Below, piece by piece: positions 15,397-25,453 of a stretch of 64,000 nucleotides of DNA (its first letter is position 1; every line of letters starts with the position of its first letter). The stretch is from contig JAHFDN010000002.1 of assembly GCA_023248995.1 (NCBI GenBank), positions 62,001-126,000 on the forward strand, written 5' to 3'. The notes below the pieces were generated by a model that was not told where the DNA came from, ran no database searches, and saw only the letters and a program-made list of their open reading frames with translations. A program made the position numbers and the translations under genes. The stretch comes from Candidatus Rokuibacteriota bacterium. Its GTDB lineage: Bacteria > Methylomirabilota > Methylomirabilia > Rokubacteriales > CSP1-6.

Positions 15397-15472
15397 CGTT
15401 CAAGGGACGGCCCGCGGGTGGCGCGGGGAACGGGGTGCCCCGCGCCACCCGCGGGCCGTCCCAGCCCCGTTA
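15394..15472. repeat. Large perfect inverted repeat between nadK and recN
   Basis: The arms 15404-15428 and 15438-15462 are perfectly complementary over 25 bases around a 9-base loop. Beyond symmetric 5x5 internal loops, TAACG (15394-15398) pairs again with CGTTA (15468-15472). There is no T run on either strand. It may end or stabilise the nadK transcript, or be a short palindromic mobile unit. Confidence 0.9.
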
Positions 15473-15502
15473 ACATGACTTTCCGGACGGAATACTAGGA
15501 CC

Positions 15503-17218
15503 ATGCTTCGCGAGCTTCGGGTCAAGCGCTTTGCGGTGATCGAGGACGTCGTCGCCCCCTTCGCACCGGGGCTGAACGTCCTCACCGGCGAGACCGGCGC
15601 CGGCAAATCCCTCCTCATCGATGCCATCCTCCTCCTGCTCGGGGCCCGGGCCCATCCCGACCTGATCCGCTCGGACGCCGAGTCGGCGGTCGTGGAGGCT
15701 GTCTTCGAGGTGGAAGCGGGTGGGGCCGTGAGGCGGCTCCTGGAGGAGGTGGCTCACCCCGCCGAGGAGGGCCAGCTCATCATCCGGCGCGAACTCTTCC
15801 GGACCGGGCGGAGCCGCGCCTTCGTGAACGACGCCCCCGCGACCGTGGGGCTCCTGGAGCGCCTGGGCGAGCACCTCGTGGAGCTCCACGGCCAGCACGA
15901 GCACCAGCGCCTCCTGGAGCCTGCCCGCCAGCTCGAGCTGTTGGATCGCTTCGCGGGAACGGAGGCCCACCGGGGTGAGGTCGCGGCGCTGGTGGGGCGC
16001 TGGGAACGGGAACGGGCGGAGCTGGAGGGGTGGAGCGCCATGGAGCGGGACCGGGCCCAGAAGGAGGACCTCTATCGCTTCCAGCTCTCGGAGATCGACG
16101 GGGCCCGTTTGAAGCCGGGGGAGGAGGAGGATCTACGCGTGGAGCGCCAGCGTCAGCAGCACGCCGAGCGCCTCGGCCAGGGGCTCGGGGAGGTGACGCG
16201 GGTCCTCTACGACGACCCCGACTCCGCCGTGGCGCGGCTGGGGAGGGCCGGGCGGATCCTCGAGGAGCTCGCGCGGATCGATCCGGGGCTCGGGGCTCCC
16301 GGAGAGCCACTGGCCGCCGCTCAGGTGCACCTCGAGGAGGCGGTCGGGGAGGCCCGGCGGCTCCGCGATCGGCTCGTCTTCGACCCGGGACGGCTCGAAG
16401 AGATCGATGCACGGCTGGACGCGCTGCAGAAGCTCAAGCGGAAGTACGGGGAGAGCGTGGAGGCGGTCCTCCAGCACCGGGAGCGGATCGCGGCGGAGCT
16501 GGAGCGCCTGGACCGCCACGACGAGCTGGTGGCGGAGGGGCAGGCGCGCGTGGCCGCCCTGGCCCAGGAGTCGGCCCGGGCGGCGCTGGCGCTGTCGGCC
16601 GCCCGGGAGAAGGGCGCGGCCAGGTTCGAGGGATTGGTCCAGCGCGAGCTCCGGGCCCTCGGCATGGACAAGGCCCAGTGCCGGATCCTGCTGGCGCGGG
16701 AGGCCGCCGGTCCCGGGGAGCTCGCCGCCGGGCCCGACAGGTTCAGGCTGACGGCGCGCGGGTGCGAGGGGACCCAGTTCCTTCTCTCCACCAACCCCGG
16801 GGAGGACCTGAAGCCTCTCGCCCGGATCATCTCGGGGGGCGAGCTCTGCCGGACCATGCTGGGCCTCAAGGTCGTCCTGGCCGCGGCGGACCGGGTCCCC
16901 ACGCTGATCTTCGACGAGGTGGACGCGGGGATCGGAGGGCGGATCGCCGACACGGTGGGCCAGAAGCTCCGCCAGGCCGCGCGAGCGCGCCAGGTGCTGT
17001 GCGTGACCCACCTGGCCCAGATCGCCGCGTACGCCGACCACCACGTGGAGGTCCGGAAGAGCGTGAGCGGCAGGCGGACCCTGACGACGGTCGCCGCGCT
17101 GGATGACGCCGGGTGCGTGTCGGAGCTGGCGCGCATGCTGGGCGGCGAGCGCATCACGGACACGACCCTGCGCCACGCGCGGGAACTCCACCGGAACGCG
17201 AGAGCCGGTGTACAATGA
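15503..17218 (+). CDS. recN: DNA repair protein RecN
   Basis: A 571-residue SMC-like ATPase for recombinational repair of double-strand breaks. The N-terminal Walker A 'GETGAGKS' sits at about residue 34. A long coiled coil (about residues 150-370) follows, then the C-terminal head with the ABC signature 'ISGGELCRTMLGLK' and Walker B 'TLIFDEVDAGIGG'. The 'CVTHLAQIAAYAD' segment is also typical. Size and layout match RecN rather than SbcC or RecF. It follows nadK across the hairpin and is directly upstream of secA. Confidence 0.96.
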   Translation: MLRELRVKRFAVIEDVVAPFAPGLNVLTGETGAGKSLLIDAILLLLGARAHPDLIRSDAESAVVEAVFEVEAGGAVRRLLEEVAHPAEEGQLIIRRELFRTGRSRAFVNDAPATVGLLERLGEHLVELHGQHEHQRLLEPARQLELLDRFAGTEAHRGEVAALVGRWERERAELEGWSAMERDRAQKEDLYRFQLSEIDGARLKPGEEEDLRVERQRQQHAERLGQGLGEVTRVLYDDPDSAVARLGRAGRILEELARIDPGLGAPGEPLAAAQVHLEEAVGEARRLRDRLVFDPGRLEEIDARLDALQKLKRKYGESVEAVLQHRERIAAELERLDRHDELVAEGQARVAALAQESARAALALSAAREKGAARFEGLVQRELRALGMDKAQCRILLAREAAGPGELAAGPDRFRLTARGCEGTQFLLSTNPGEDLKPLARIISGGELCRTMLGLKVVLAAADRVPTLIFDEVDAGIGGRIADTVGQKLRQAARARQVLCVTHLAQIAAYADHHVEVRKSVSGRRTLTTVAALDDAGCVSELARMLGGERITDTTLRHARELHRNARAGVQ

Positions 17219-17227
17219 ACTTCTGAA

Positions 17228-19996
17228 ATGTTCGCGACGATCCTCAAGTCCATCTTCGGCACCAAGCACGAGCGGGACGTCAAGCGGATGGCTCCGACGG
17301 TCCAGGCCATCGGGGCCCTCGAGCCCGGCCTCGGCTCCCTGCCGGATGCCGCCCTCCGGGCGAAGACCGACGAGTTCAGGAAGCGCCTCGCCGACGTCCA
17401 GGATCTGGACGAGCTGCTGCCGGGCGCCTTTGCCGTCTGCCGGGAGGCCGCGCGGCGGACGGTCGGGATGCGCCACTTCGACGTTCAGCTGATGGGCGGG
17501 ATCGTGCTCCACGAGGGGAAGATCGCGGAGATGGCGACGGGCGAAGGCAAGACGCTCGTGGCCACCCTGCCGGCCTACCTCAACGCGCTCACCGGGTTCG
17601 GGGTCCATGTCGTCACGGTCAACGACTACCTGGCCCGGCGCGACGCTCAGTGGATGGGACCCATCTACGCGGCGCTCGGGCTGGCCGTCGGCGTGATCCA
17701 GCACGAGGTGTCTTACCTGTACGACCCGGCCTACGTCTCGTCGGACATCCGGCTGGCGAACCTCCGCCCCTGCTCCCGCCGCGAGGCGTACGGGGCGGAC
17801 ATCACCTACGGCACGAACAACGAGTTCGGGTTCGACTACCTGCGCGACAACATGCGCTTCAGCCTCCCGGAGCTGGTCCAGCGGGAGCTCCACTACGCCA
17901 TCGTGGACGAGGTGGATTCGATCCTGATCGACGAGGCTCGCACTCCGCTGATCATCTCCGGCCCGGCCGAGGAGTCCACCGACAAGTACTTCAAGATCGA
18001 CCGGATCATCCCCAAGCTTCACCGCGCCGCGACGATCGTGGAGGGGAAACTCTCGGAGGTGGAGGCCGCGAGGGCCGGCGACTACATCGTGGACGAGAAG
18101 GCGAAGACGGTTTCCCTCACCGAGCAGGGGATCGCCCGCTGCGAGCAGTTGCTCGGCGTCGAGAACCTCTACGACCCGACCAACATGGAGACCCTCCACC
18201 ACATCCACCAGGGGCTCAGGGCTCACGCGCTCTTCAAGCGGGACGTGGACTACGTGGTCAAGGACGGTCAGGTGGTGATCGTGGACGAGTTTACCGGCCG
18301 CTTGATGCCCGGGCGCAGGTGGTCGGACGGGCTCCACCAGGCCGTGGAGGCCCGGGAGGGTGTCCGCATCGAGCGGGAGAACCAGACCCTCGCCACGGTG
18401 ACCTTCCAGAACTACTTCCGGATGTACGACAAGCTCGCCGGGATGACGGGGACCGCCGAGACCGAAGCCGAAGAGTTCGCCAAGATCTACAAGCTGGACG
18501 TCGTCGTCATCCCGACGAACCGCCGGCTGATCCGGACCAGCTTTCCCGACGTCGTGTACAAAACCGAGCGGGAGAAGTTCGACGCGGTGACGGCGGAGAT
18601 CGCCACCCGCCACGGGGAAGCCCAGCCGGTGCTCGTCGGCACCGTCTCCATCGAGAAGTCCGAGCGCCTCTCCACGCTCCTCAAGAAGCGCGGCATCCCA
18701 CACCAGGTCCTGAACGCCAAGTATCACGAGCGGGAGGCCGAGATCGTCGCGCAGGCCGGGCGGGAAAAGGCCGTGACCATCGCCACCAACATGGCCGGGC
18801 GCGGTACGGACATCCTGCTCGGCGGCCACCCCGACTTCCTCGCGAAGGAGATCCTGGCCAAGAAGGGGATCGACCCGCTCACGGCACCCCCGGAGCAGCG
18901 GCGCGCCGCCCTGGAGGAGGCGCGGCGGATCACGGAACCCGAGCACGAGCGGGTCGTGGCGCTCGGTGGCCTCCACATCGTCGCCACCGAGCGGCACGAG
19001 TCGCGGCGCGTGGACAACCAGCTGCGCGGGCGCTCGGGCCGCCAGGGCGATCCGGGATCGTCACGGTTTTACCTGTCCCTCGAGGACGATCTGCTCAGGA
19101 TCTTCGGCTCGGGACGCATCCAGAAGGTCATGGACCGCCTGGGCATGGAGGAAGGGGAGCCGATCGAGCACAAGCTCGTGACGCGGGCCATCGCGACGGC
19201 CCAGAAGCGGGTCGAGGCCCACAACTTCGAGATCCGCAAGCATCTGCTCGAGTACGACGACGTCATGAACAAGCAGCGTGAAGTCGTCTACGGCATGCGG
19301 CGGGAAATCCTGGACGGAGAGAGCCAGGAGGAGACGATCCGCGAGTGGCTGGAGGAGGTCACGACCGGTCCCCTGGAGCTCTACGCCTCGGCTGACGCGC
19401 ACCCGGAAGACTGGGACCTCGCCGGTTTCAACGAGGCACTCCACCGGCAGTTCGACCTCCGCCTCCCCGCGGAAGCCCAGCACGGGGAGGTGACCTCGCG
19501 CGCGGGGTTGGAGGAAGTCGTCCGGAACGCGGTCGAGGCGCACTACAAGGCCCGGGAAGAGGCGCTGGGGTCGGAGGCGCTTCGCCAGCTCGAGCGGGTG
19601 GTGATGCTGCAGGTTATCGACACGCAGTGGAAGGACCACTTGCTCTCGATGGATCACCTGAAGGAGGGAATCGGCCTCCGCGGCTACGGCCAGCGCGACC
19701 CCCTCACCGAATACAAGCGTGAAGCCTTCGACATTTTCCAGGAGATGGTGGAGCGGATCAAGACCACCGTCGTGGAGTGGCTCTTCAAGGTCGAGCTCGT
19801 GCAGGAGTCGGCGCCCACCCGAGGGCGGAACCCCTGGGCCGACGCCCGGGAGTCCCGGGGCGAGAGGACGGACGACGCCTCTCGGGCTCGCCCGGCGGTC
19901 CGGGACGCCACCGGCCAGAAGGTCGGCCGCAACGATCCCTGCCCGTGCGGGTCCGGGAAGAAGTACAAGAAGTGCTGTCTCCTCAAGGAAGCCTGA
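17228..19996 (+). CDS. secA: Preprotein translocase ATPase SecA
   Basis: A 922-residue ATPase that drives protein export through SecYEG. Walker A 'MATGEGKT' is near residue 100, the DEAD-like '[20 protein letters not shown]' is in NBD1, and '[10 protein letters not shown]' and '[20 protein letters not shown]' are in NBD2. The C-terminus carries the zinc-binding [13 protein letters not shown] motif used for SecB or ribosome contact. Full length. It starts nine bases after recN. Confidence 0.98.
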   Translation: MFATILKSIFGTKHERDVKRMAPTVQAIGALEPGLGSLPDAALRAKTDEFRKRLADVQDLDELLPGAFAVCREAARRTVGMRHFDVQLMGGIVLHEGKIAEMATGEGKTLVATLPAYLNALTGFGVHVVTVNDYLARRDAQWMGPIYAALGLAVGVIQHEVSYLYDPAYVSSDIRLANLRPCSRREAYGADITYGTNNEFGFDYLRDNMRFSLPELVQRELHYAIVDEVDSILIDEARTPLIISGPAEESTDKYFKIDRIIPKLHRAATIVEGKLSEVEAARAGDYIVDEKAKTVSLTEQGIARCEQLLGVENLYDPTNMETLHHIHQGLRAHALFKRDVDYVVKDGQVVIVDEFTGRLMPGRRWSDGLHQAVEAREGVRIERENQTLATVTFQNYFRMYDKLAGMTGTAETEAEEFAKIYKLDVVVIPTNRRLIRTSFPDVVYKTEREKFDAVTAEIATRHGEAQPVLVGTVSIEKSERLSTLLKKRGIPHQVLNAKYHEREAEIVAQAGREKAVTIATNMAGRGTDILLGGHPDFLAKEILAKKGIDPLTAPPEQRRAALEEARRITEPEHERVVALGGLHIVATERHESRRVDNQLRGRSGRQGDPGSSRFYLSLEDDLLRIFGSGRIQKVMDRLGMEEGEPIEHKLVTRAIATAQKRVEAHNFEIRKHLLEYDDVMNKQREVVYGMRREILDGESQEETIREWLEEVTTGPLELYASADAHPEDWDLAGFNEALHRQFDLRLPAEAQHGEVTSRAGLEEVVRNAVEAHYKAREEALGSEALRQLERVVMLQVIDTQWKDHLLSMDHLKEGIGLRGYGQRDPLTEYKREAFDIFQEMVERIKTTVVEWLFKVELVQESAPTRGRNPWADARESRGERTDDASRARPAVRDATGQKVGRNDPCPCGSGKKYKKCCLLKEA

Positions 19997-20181
19997 CGAC
20001 CCGGCCGCAAGGGCTGGGTGCCTAGAGAGGTGGCTCGCCTTCGCTCGCGCTTGCCGTGAATGCCCGCGGGCTCAATAGGTAGTGCGGGCCGCCGCCGTGT
20101 TTCCCCAGGCGTGGTGTTTTTTCTTTGGCAGTGGTGTTTCGCCGTGGTATGAATACGTCAATCCCCTCGGGGAGAAGCGCC

Positions 20182-23100
20182 ATGCGGCTCGAGAAGATCG
20201 TCGTCCACGGCTTTAAGTCCTTCGGCGAGAAGACCGAGTTCAAAATCTTCCCCGGCATCACCGCCATCGTCGGGCCGAACGGGACGGGCAAGTCGAACGT
20301 GGCGGACGCCATCCGCTGGGCGCTCGGCGAGCAGAGCCCCAAGTCGCTTCGCGGCCACAGGATGGAGGACGTCATCTTCCACGGCTCCTACTCTCATAAG
20401 CCGCTGGGCCTCGCCGACGTCGAGCTCGTCTTCGCCAACGACGGCTCGGTCGCGGTCCCGTGGAGCGAGGTCAGCGTCAGCCGCCGGCTCTACCGGACGG
20501 GAGAGAGCGAATACCTCCTGAACCGGACCGTTTGCCGCCTCCGGGACATCCTGGACCTCTTCATAGGGACCGGCGTCAACCCCAAGGCCTATGCGCTCAT
20601 GGATCAGGAGCGGCTCAACCACGTCCTGACGGCGAAGCCGTCGGAGCGGCGGGTGTTCATCGAGGAAGCCGCCGGGATCACCCGTTACAAGCAGCAGCGC
20701 GCAGAGACGCTGGGAAAGCTGGAGGCCACCCGGCAGAACCTCGCGCGCGTCCGGGACGTGATGGGCGAGGTCAAGCGGCAGCTCGGCTCGATCGAGCGCC
20801 AGGCGCGGAAGGCTCAGCAGTACAAGGCGCTCCAACAGGAGCGAGAGGGGCTGGCGCTGATCCTTCTGGCCGCCGACTACGTAGTGCTTGCCGTGCGGGA
20901 AGCGGAGTACGGCGATCGGGTTGATGGCCTTCGGCGGGAGCAGGAGGTCGTCCGGGTACGGCTCTCCCACCTGGACGCCCGGCAAGCGACTCAGCGCGCC
21001 CAGATCCAGGCGACCGAGCACCGTCTCTCGGACCTCCACCAGTCGGTCCAGAAGATCCAGGGTGAGGTGGAGCGGCTCCTGGAGCGGCGGGAGCAGATGG
21101 GGTCCCAGATCCGCGAGTTCTCCGACGAGGACCAGCGGCTCCAGGCGGAGGTCGGCCTGCTTGAGGAGCGCTTGGAGGGCCTCCGCGCCGACCGGGCTTC
21201 GAAGGAGCGTCAACTGGCCGAGAGCCTGACCTCGCAGCGCCAGCGCCGCGGCGAGCTCGAAGCGCTGGAGGCCGAGGGCGAGGCCCTCCGGGGCGCGCTC
21301 TCGGCGGACCGCGAGCGACTCGAAGCCCTCCGGCTCGATTCGGTGCGCGCCGCGGGAGAGCGGGCGGAGCTCACCCGCGCGCTGGGCGAGCGCCGGGAGC
21401 GCGAGAGTCAGCTCCTCCGGCGAGGGGAGCGGCTTGCCCAGGAGACGGCCATCGCCCGCGACGAGACCGACCGGCTGGGTGCGACGCGGCAGGCGCTGGA
21501 AGTTTCCCGAGGGCAAGTGCTGGCGGAGCTCGCCGGCCTCGAGGCGCGTCAGGCGGCTCTGGAGCGGGAGTTGGCCGAGCGCGAGACCCTGAGGGATCGG
21601 TGCCGGGCGGAGCTGGCCGAGCGCCGACTGGCGCAGGCGGCGCGGCAGTCGCGGCTCGAGGCGTTCGAGCGGCTTGAGCGCGAGCGAGAGGGCTACGGAG
21701 CCGGCGTCCGCTCGATCTTCGCCAACGGCGACGCTACGAAGATCGGCGGTGTCCTGGGAACGGTCGCGGATTTGCTCGAGGTGCCCTCGGAGCTCGAAAC
21801 TGCGGTGGAGGCGGTGCTAGGCGATCGTCTCCAGTGGGTGGTCGTCGAGCGCTTCGCGGACGCGAAGGCCGGGATCGGGTACCTGGAGAAGACGGGGGCC
21901 GGCTCGGCTACATTCCTGCCGCTCGAGACCCTCCCGTCGGAGGACGGCGTGCCGCGGGACGAGGGGGATCTCCGATGGGCGGCGCGGCTGGTGGGCTCGC
22001 GCCACACGGCGCTCCTCCACTACCTGCTCGGGCGTGTGGCGGTGGTTCAGCACCTGGACCAGGCCGAGGCCATGTGGCGCCGGAACGGGACGGTCGCCAC
22101 GTACGTCACTCGCTCGGGAGAGGTCCTGTCGCCCGCCGGCCGGCTGACCGGCGGACGCCGAAGAGGGAGCGAGGACGAGCACTCGCTCCTCGGTCGCAAG
22201 CGCGCCCTGAAGGACCTCGTGGCCGAGGCCCTGCGGCTGGGCGCGGAGGTGGCGGAGGCGGAGACGCGTTTTTCGACCCTGGAGGGTCTGGTGGCGGCGC
22301 TCAGGTCGGAGCAGACGGGGCTCAGGGAGTCCATCCAGACGCAGGCCGGGCGGCGGCTCGGGGGGGACAAGGACCTCGAGCAAGTCCTCCGGGAGTCGGA
22401 GCGCGTTGCCGCTCATCTGAGGACGCTGGAGAGCGAGGACCGGCAGTGTGTGGAGGAAGCGCGAGCGGCCGCGCGGGAGCGGGTGGGGCTGGAAAGCCAG
22501 GTTGAGGCCGCCCTGGGGGCGGAGGGGCGGCTCGAGCGCACCCTGGGTGAGCTCCGCGCCGTCGTCGAAGTTTCCCAGGAGCGCGAGGCGTCTCTTGTCC
22601 GGGACCTGACCACGTGCCGGGTCGATTGGGCGGCTCTCGGGGAGCGCGTGGAGGCCGTGCGTCGAGAGATGGCTCACCAGGACGAGCTCGCCAGGGACCT
22701 GGCTCAGCGCCGTGCTCAGACCGAGGAACGGCGGACGCAACTGGCCGCACGGTGCGGCGAGCTGTCGCGGGAGCGTGAGCAGGCCGACGAGCGGGCCCGG
22801 CAGGTGGCCGCGGATCGGGAGCGTCTGGAGGGCGAGGAGCGCGGGATTGCGCGCGAGCACGCCGAGCTTGTGTCCCGGCTCCGGGAGATCGAGGCCGAAT
22901 CCCTGGAGAGCGGCCGGATGCTCGAGCAGACCAAGGAGGAGCTGCACAGGATCGAGCTCCGGGCCACCGAGGATCGGGTGCGGCGCCAGGAGTTGGAGCA
23001 GGAGGGATTCCGCCGCTTCGGCGTCGAGCCCGGAGCGCTGGCCGGCCACCATGATCCCGGCCGGGACTTGGCGGCCGCCCGAACGCGGCTCGGGGAGCTC

Positions 23101-23724
23101 ACGGGCAAGCTCGAAGCCATGGGACCGGTCAACCTCGTCGCCGACGAGGAGTACCGGGAGCTCGAGGAGCGCCTGGGGTTTCTCCAGACCCAGCACGACG
23201 ACCTCACGGCGTCGATCAAGGACCTCGAGAAAGCGATCCGGGGAATGACCCGGACCGCCCAGGAGCGGTTCCTTCAGGCCTTCGAAGCCATCAACGCCTA
23301 CTTCGGGGAGATATTCGGCCGCCTGTTCGAAGGGGGGCGGGCTGAGTTGAGGCTGGTGGAGCCCGAGGAAGGGGAAGATTCTCTCGAGGCAGGCATTGAG
23401 CTGATGGCCCAGCCCCGAGGCAAGCGCCTTCAGTCCGTCACGCTCCTGTCGGGCGGGGAGAAGGCCCTGACGGGGCTGGCGCTGCTCTTTGCGATCTTCT
23501 ACTGCAGGCCGAGCCCGTTCTGCGTCCTCGATGAAGTGGATGCGCCCTTAGATGACGCCAACATCCACCGTTTCCTTCGAGTTCTACGTGAACTCTGCCA
23601 GCAGACCCAGTTCGTCGTGATTACCCACAACAGGAAGACCATGGAAGCTGCCGACATTCTCTACGGCGTCACGATGGAAGAGCCCGGCCTGTCGCGCCTC
23701 GTCTCCGTCCGCCTCGCGGACTGA
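20182..23724 (+). CDS. smc: Chromosome segregation ATPase Smc
   Basis: An 1180-residue condensin subunit. The N-terminal head has Walker A 'GPNGTGKSN'. Two long Glu/Arg-rich coiled coils flank a hinge near residues 500-650 that includes 'GVLGTVADLLEVP'. The C-terminal head has the signature 'LLSGGEKALTGLAL' and Walker B 'CVLDEVDAPLDDAN'. I chose the ATG at 20182 with a GGGGAGAAG ribosome site; a start 57 bases upstream is possible but lacks homology. Its partners ScpA and ScpB are encoded at the right end of the window. The 185-base gap after secA shows no gene or clear promoter. Confidence 0.96.
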   Translation: MRLEKIVVHGFKSFGEKTEFKIFPGITAIVGPNGTGKSNVADAIRWALGEQSPKSLRGHRMEDVIFHGSYSHKPLGLADVELVFANDGSVAVPWSEVSVSRRLYRTGESEYLLNRTVCRLRDILDLFIGTGVNPKAYALMDQERLNHVLTAKPSERRVFIEEAAGITRYKQQRAETLGKLEATRQNLARVRDVMGEVKRQLGSIERQARKAQQYKALQQEREGLALILLAADYVVLAVREAEYGDRVDGLRREQEVVRVRLSHLDARQATQRAQIQATEHRLSDLHQSVQKIQGEVERLLERREQMGSQIREFSDEDQRLQAEVGLLEERLEGLRADRASKERQLAESLTSQRQRRGELEALEAEGEALRGALSADRERLEALRLDSVRAAGERAELTRALGERRERESQLLRRGERLAQETAIARDETDRLGATRQALEVSRGQVLAELAGLEARQAALERELAERETLRDRCRAELAERRLAQAARQSRLEAFERLEREREGYGAGVRSIFANGDATKIGGVLGTVADLLEVPSELETAVEAVLGDRLQWVVVERFADAKAGIGYLEKTGAGSATFLPLETLPSEDGVPRDEGDLRWAARLVGSRHTALLHYLLGRVAVVQHLDQAEAMWRRNGTVATYVTRSGEVLSPAGRLTGGRRRGSEDEHSLLGRKRALKDLVAEALRLGAEVAEAETRFSTLEGLVAALRSEQTGLRESIQTQAGRRLGGDKDLEQVLRESERVAAHLRTLESEDRQCVEEARAAARERVGLESQVEAALGAEGRLERTLGELRAVVEVSQEREASLVRDLTTCRVDWAALGERVEAVRREMAHQDELARDLAQRRAQTEERRTQLAARCGELSREREQADERARQVAADRERLEGEERGIAREHAELVSRLREIEAESLESGRMLEQTKEELHRIELRATEDRVRRQELEQEGFRRFGVEPGALAGHHDPGRDLAAARTRLGELTGKLEAMGPVNLVADEEYRELEERLGFLQTQHDDLTASIKDLEKAIRGMTRTAQERFLQAFEAINAYFGEIFGRLFEGGRAELRLVEPEEGEDSLEAGIELMAQPRGKRLQSVTLLSGGEKALTGLALLFAIFYCRPSPFCVLDEVDAPLDDANIHRFLRVLRELCQQTQFVVITHNRKTMEAADILYGVTMEEPGLSRLVSVRLAD

Positions 23725-23743
23725 CGCTAACTCCGTTCGCGCG

Positions 23744-23773
23744 TTGACTTTTCTCGTGGGTCTGGCTTACACT
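23744..23773 (+). promoter_or_regulatory. Sigma-70-type promoter for the rodZ-like/ftsY/rib genes
   Basis: TTGACT (23744-23749, 5/6) and TACACT (23768-23773, 4/6) are 18 bases apart, and the ATG lies 16 bases after the -10. The predicted leader is only about ten bases. It may drive the long run of overlapping genes that follows. Confidence 0.5.
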
Positions 23774-23789
23774 TCAGTGGGGTTTCTTC

Positions 23790-24521
23790 ATGCAGTCCCT
23801 CGGTTCTTACCTTCGCGAACTCCGAGCAGCCCGGGGTATCTCCCTCGAGGAGGTGGCCCGGACCACTCGCGTCGGCCAGCCGTACCTGCAGGCGCTGGAG
23901 GCTGACGCCTTTGATCAGCTGCCGGCTCCGGTCTTCACAAAGGGATTCATCCGGGCGTACTGCGTCGCCATGGGGGAGGCCCCTCACGAGGCACTCGCGC
24001 GCTATCGCGAGTTGGCGGGCGCGACGCCGTCGGAGCCCCCGGTCCAGGTCCCCCTTCCGCCCAGGGCCCGCGGGCACGGGCCGGCGCTCGTAAGTCTCGT
24101 TCTGCTGCTGGTCCTGGGCCTCGGGCTGTTCATGGTCGTCGGGCTCCAGGGGCGCCTCAAGCGGCCGGTCGTCGCCGGCGGCCCGGCCGTCTCGGCGCCG
24201 AAGCGCGTATCCTCCGAGCCCTCGCCCACCGCGAGCCCTCCGTCGAAACGGGAGGAGCCGTCCCGCCACCGCTTGGTCGCCCGGGCCACAGAGCCGACGT
24301 GGGTGCGAGTACAGACGGACGACGGCACCGTGGTCCAAGAGCTCCTTCCGGCCGGTGCGACGCGGGAGTGGGTGTCCGCCAAGCGCTTCATTCTCACCGT
24401 CGGAAACGCGGGGGGGCTCGCCCTCGAGCTCAACGGACAGCCGATCCCGCCGCTGGGTGCCCGGGGCGCGGTCATCCAGAACTTCGTCATCCCGACGGAG
24501 CCCGGGAGCCCGAAACCGTGA
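23790..24521 (+). CDS. RodZ-like helix-turn-helix membrane protein
   Basis: A 243-residue protein with an N-terminal Cro/CI-type HTH (residues about 5-70, 'LRAARGISLEEVARTTRV'), a membrane helix at about residues 97-117, a Pro/Ser-rich linker and a C-terminal DUF4115 beta domain ('WVRVQTDDGTVVQELL', 'GNAGGLALELNGQPIP'). This architecture is that of RodZ, which links MreB to the cell-wall elongation machinery; the HTH there binds MreB rather than DNA. Shorter than E. coli RodZ but normal for the broader family. Its stop overlaps the ftsY GTG by three bases. Confidence 0.87.
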   Translation: MQSLGSYLRELRAARGISLEEVARTTRVGQPYLQALEADAFDQLPAPVFTKGFIRAYCVAMGEAPHEALARYRELAGATPSEPPVQVPLPPRARGHGPALVSLVLLLVLGLGLFMVVGLQGRLKRPVVAGGPAVSAPKRVSSEPSPTASPPSKREEPSRHRLVARATEPTWVRVQTDDGTVVQELLPAGATREWVSAKRFILTVGNAGGLALELNGQPIPPLGARGAVIQNFVIPTEPGSPKP

Positions 24522-25441
24522 AGCTCCTGGTCACGCTGGCGGACCGCGTCAGGCAGAGCCTCGAGCGCTCGAAGGACCTCCTGAGCCACGGGCTCGACTC
24601 GCTTCTGAGTTTGGGACGACCCGTTGACGCGGGGCTTCTCCAGGAAATTGAGGACCTGTTGATATCGGCGGACCTGGGGTCCGCCACCGCCCGCGAGTTC
24701 GTGGACCTCCTTGGCGAAGAAATCCGCCGCGGACGGCTCGGGGCGCCCGAAGACATTCGTGCGACGCTTCGCCGCTTTCTCGAAGAGGCCCTCGCCAGTG
24801 CCGCCGCTCCCCTCGCACTCGACCACCGTCCGACGGTCATCCTGGTGCTGGGGGTCAACGGCAGCGGGAAGACCACCACCTGCGGCAAGCTCGCCGCCGC
24901 CCTCAAGGGGGAAGGCAGGTCTGTCGTGCTGGCCGCGGCCGACACCTTCCGCGCCGCTGCCATCGAACAGCTGGAGGCCTGGGGCCGGCGGGTGGGCGTG
25001 GAGGTCATCCATCAGGCCGGGGGTTCCGACCCGTCGGCGGTGGTCTTCGACGCGGTCAAAGCGGTGACTGCCCGGGGCGTGGACGCGCTGATCGTCGATA
25101 CGGCGGGGCGGCTCCACACCAAGTCCAACCTCATGGAAGAGCTGGCCAAGCTCAAGCGGGTGGTGGGTCGCCAGCTCCCGGGGGCGCCGCACGAGTCGCT
25201 CATGGTGCTCGACGCCACGACCGGCCAGAACGGCCTGGCCCAGGCCGCGACCTTTCACCGGGGCGTGGGCCTGACGGGCGTGATCCTGACCAAGCTCGAC
25301 GGCACCGCCAAGGGCGGGATCGTCGTGCGGATCCACCGGGAGCTGGGCCTGCCGATCAAGCTGGTGGGCACCGGCGAGCGCCCCGACGATCTGCAGCCCT
25401 TCGATCCCAGGGTCTTTGTCTCCGCCCTTCTCCCGGGGTAG
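24518..25441 (+). CDS. ftsY: Signal recognition particle receptor FtsY
   Basis: A 307-residue SRP-family GTPase that docks SRP-ribosome complexes at the membrane. It has the N-domain four-helix bundle (residues 1-100) and the G-domain with 'GVNGSGKTTT' (G1), 'DTFRAAAIEQLEAW', 'DTAGRLHTKSNLMEEL' (G3) and 'TKLDGTAKGG' (G4). The acidic A-domain of E. coli FtsY is absent, as in many bacteria. GTG start at 24518, overlapping the previous stop, chosen because the longer frame upstream lacks FtsY similarity. Confidence 0.96.
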   Translation: MKLLVTLADRVRQSLERSKDLLSHGLDSLLSLGRPVDAGLLQEIEDLLISADLGSATAREFVDLLGEEIRRGRLGAPEDIRATLRRFLEEALASAAAPLALDHRPTVILVLGVNGSGKTTTCGKLAAALKGEGRSVVLAAADTFRAAAIEQLEAWGRRVGVEVIHQAGGSDPSAVVFDAVKAVTARGVDALIVDTAGRLHTKSNLMEELAKLKRVVGRQLPGAPHESLMVLDATTGQNGLAQAATFHRGVGLTGVILTKLDGTAKGGIVVRIHRELGLPIKLVGTGERPDDLQPFDPRVFVSALLPG

Positions 25442-25453
25442 CCGGGGTCTCAC

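Noticed and set aside
15470-15498. TTAACA-17-TACTAG as a promoter for recN
   Set aside because: The -10 is poor and lies only four bases before the ATG, so transcription would start inside the gene.
16133-18997. Minus-strand open frame of 954 codons opposite recN and secA
   Set aside because: Antisense to two highly conserved genes and without any domain.
25442-25453. FMN riboswitch before ribD
   Set aside because: Only 12 bases separate ftsY from ribD and no RFN-like structure fits there.
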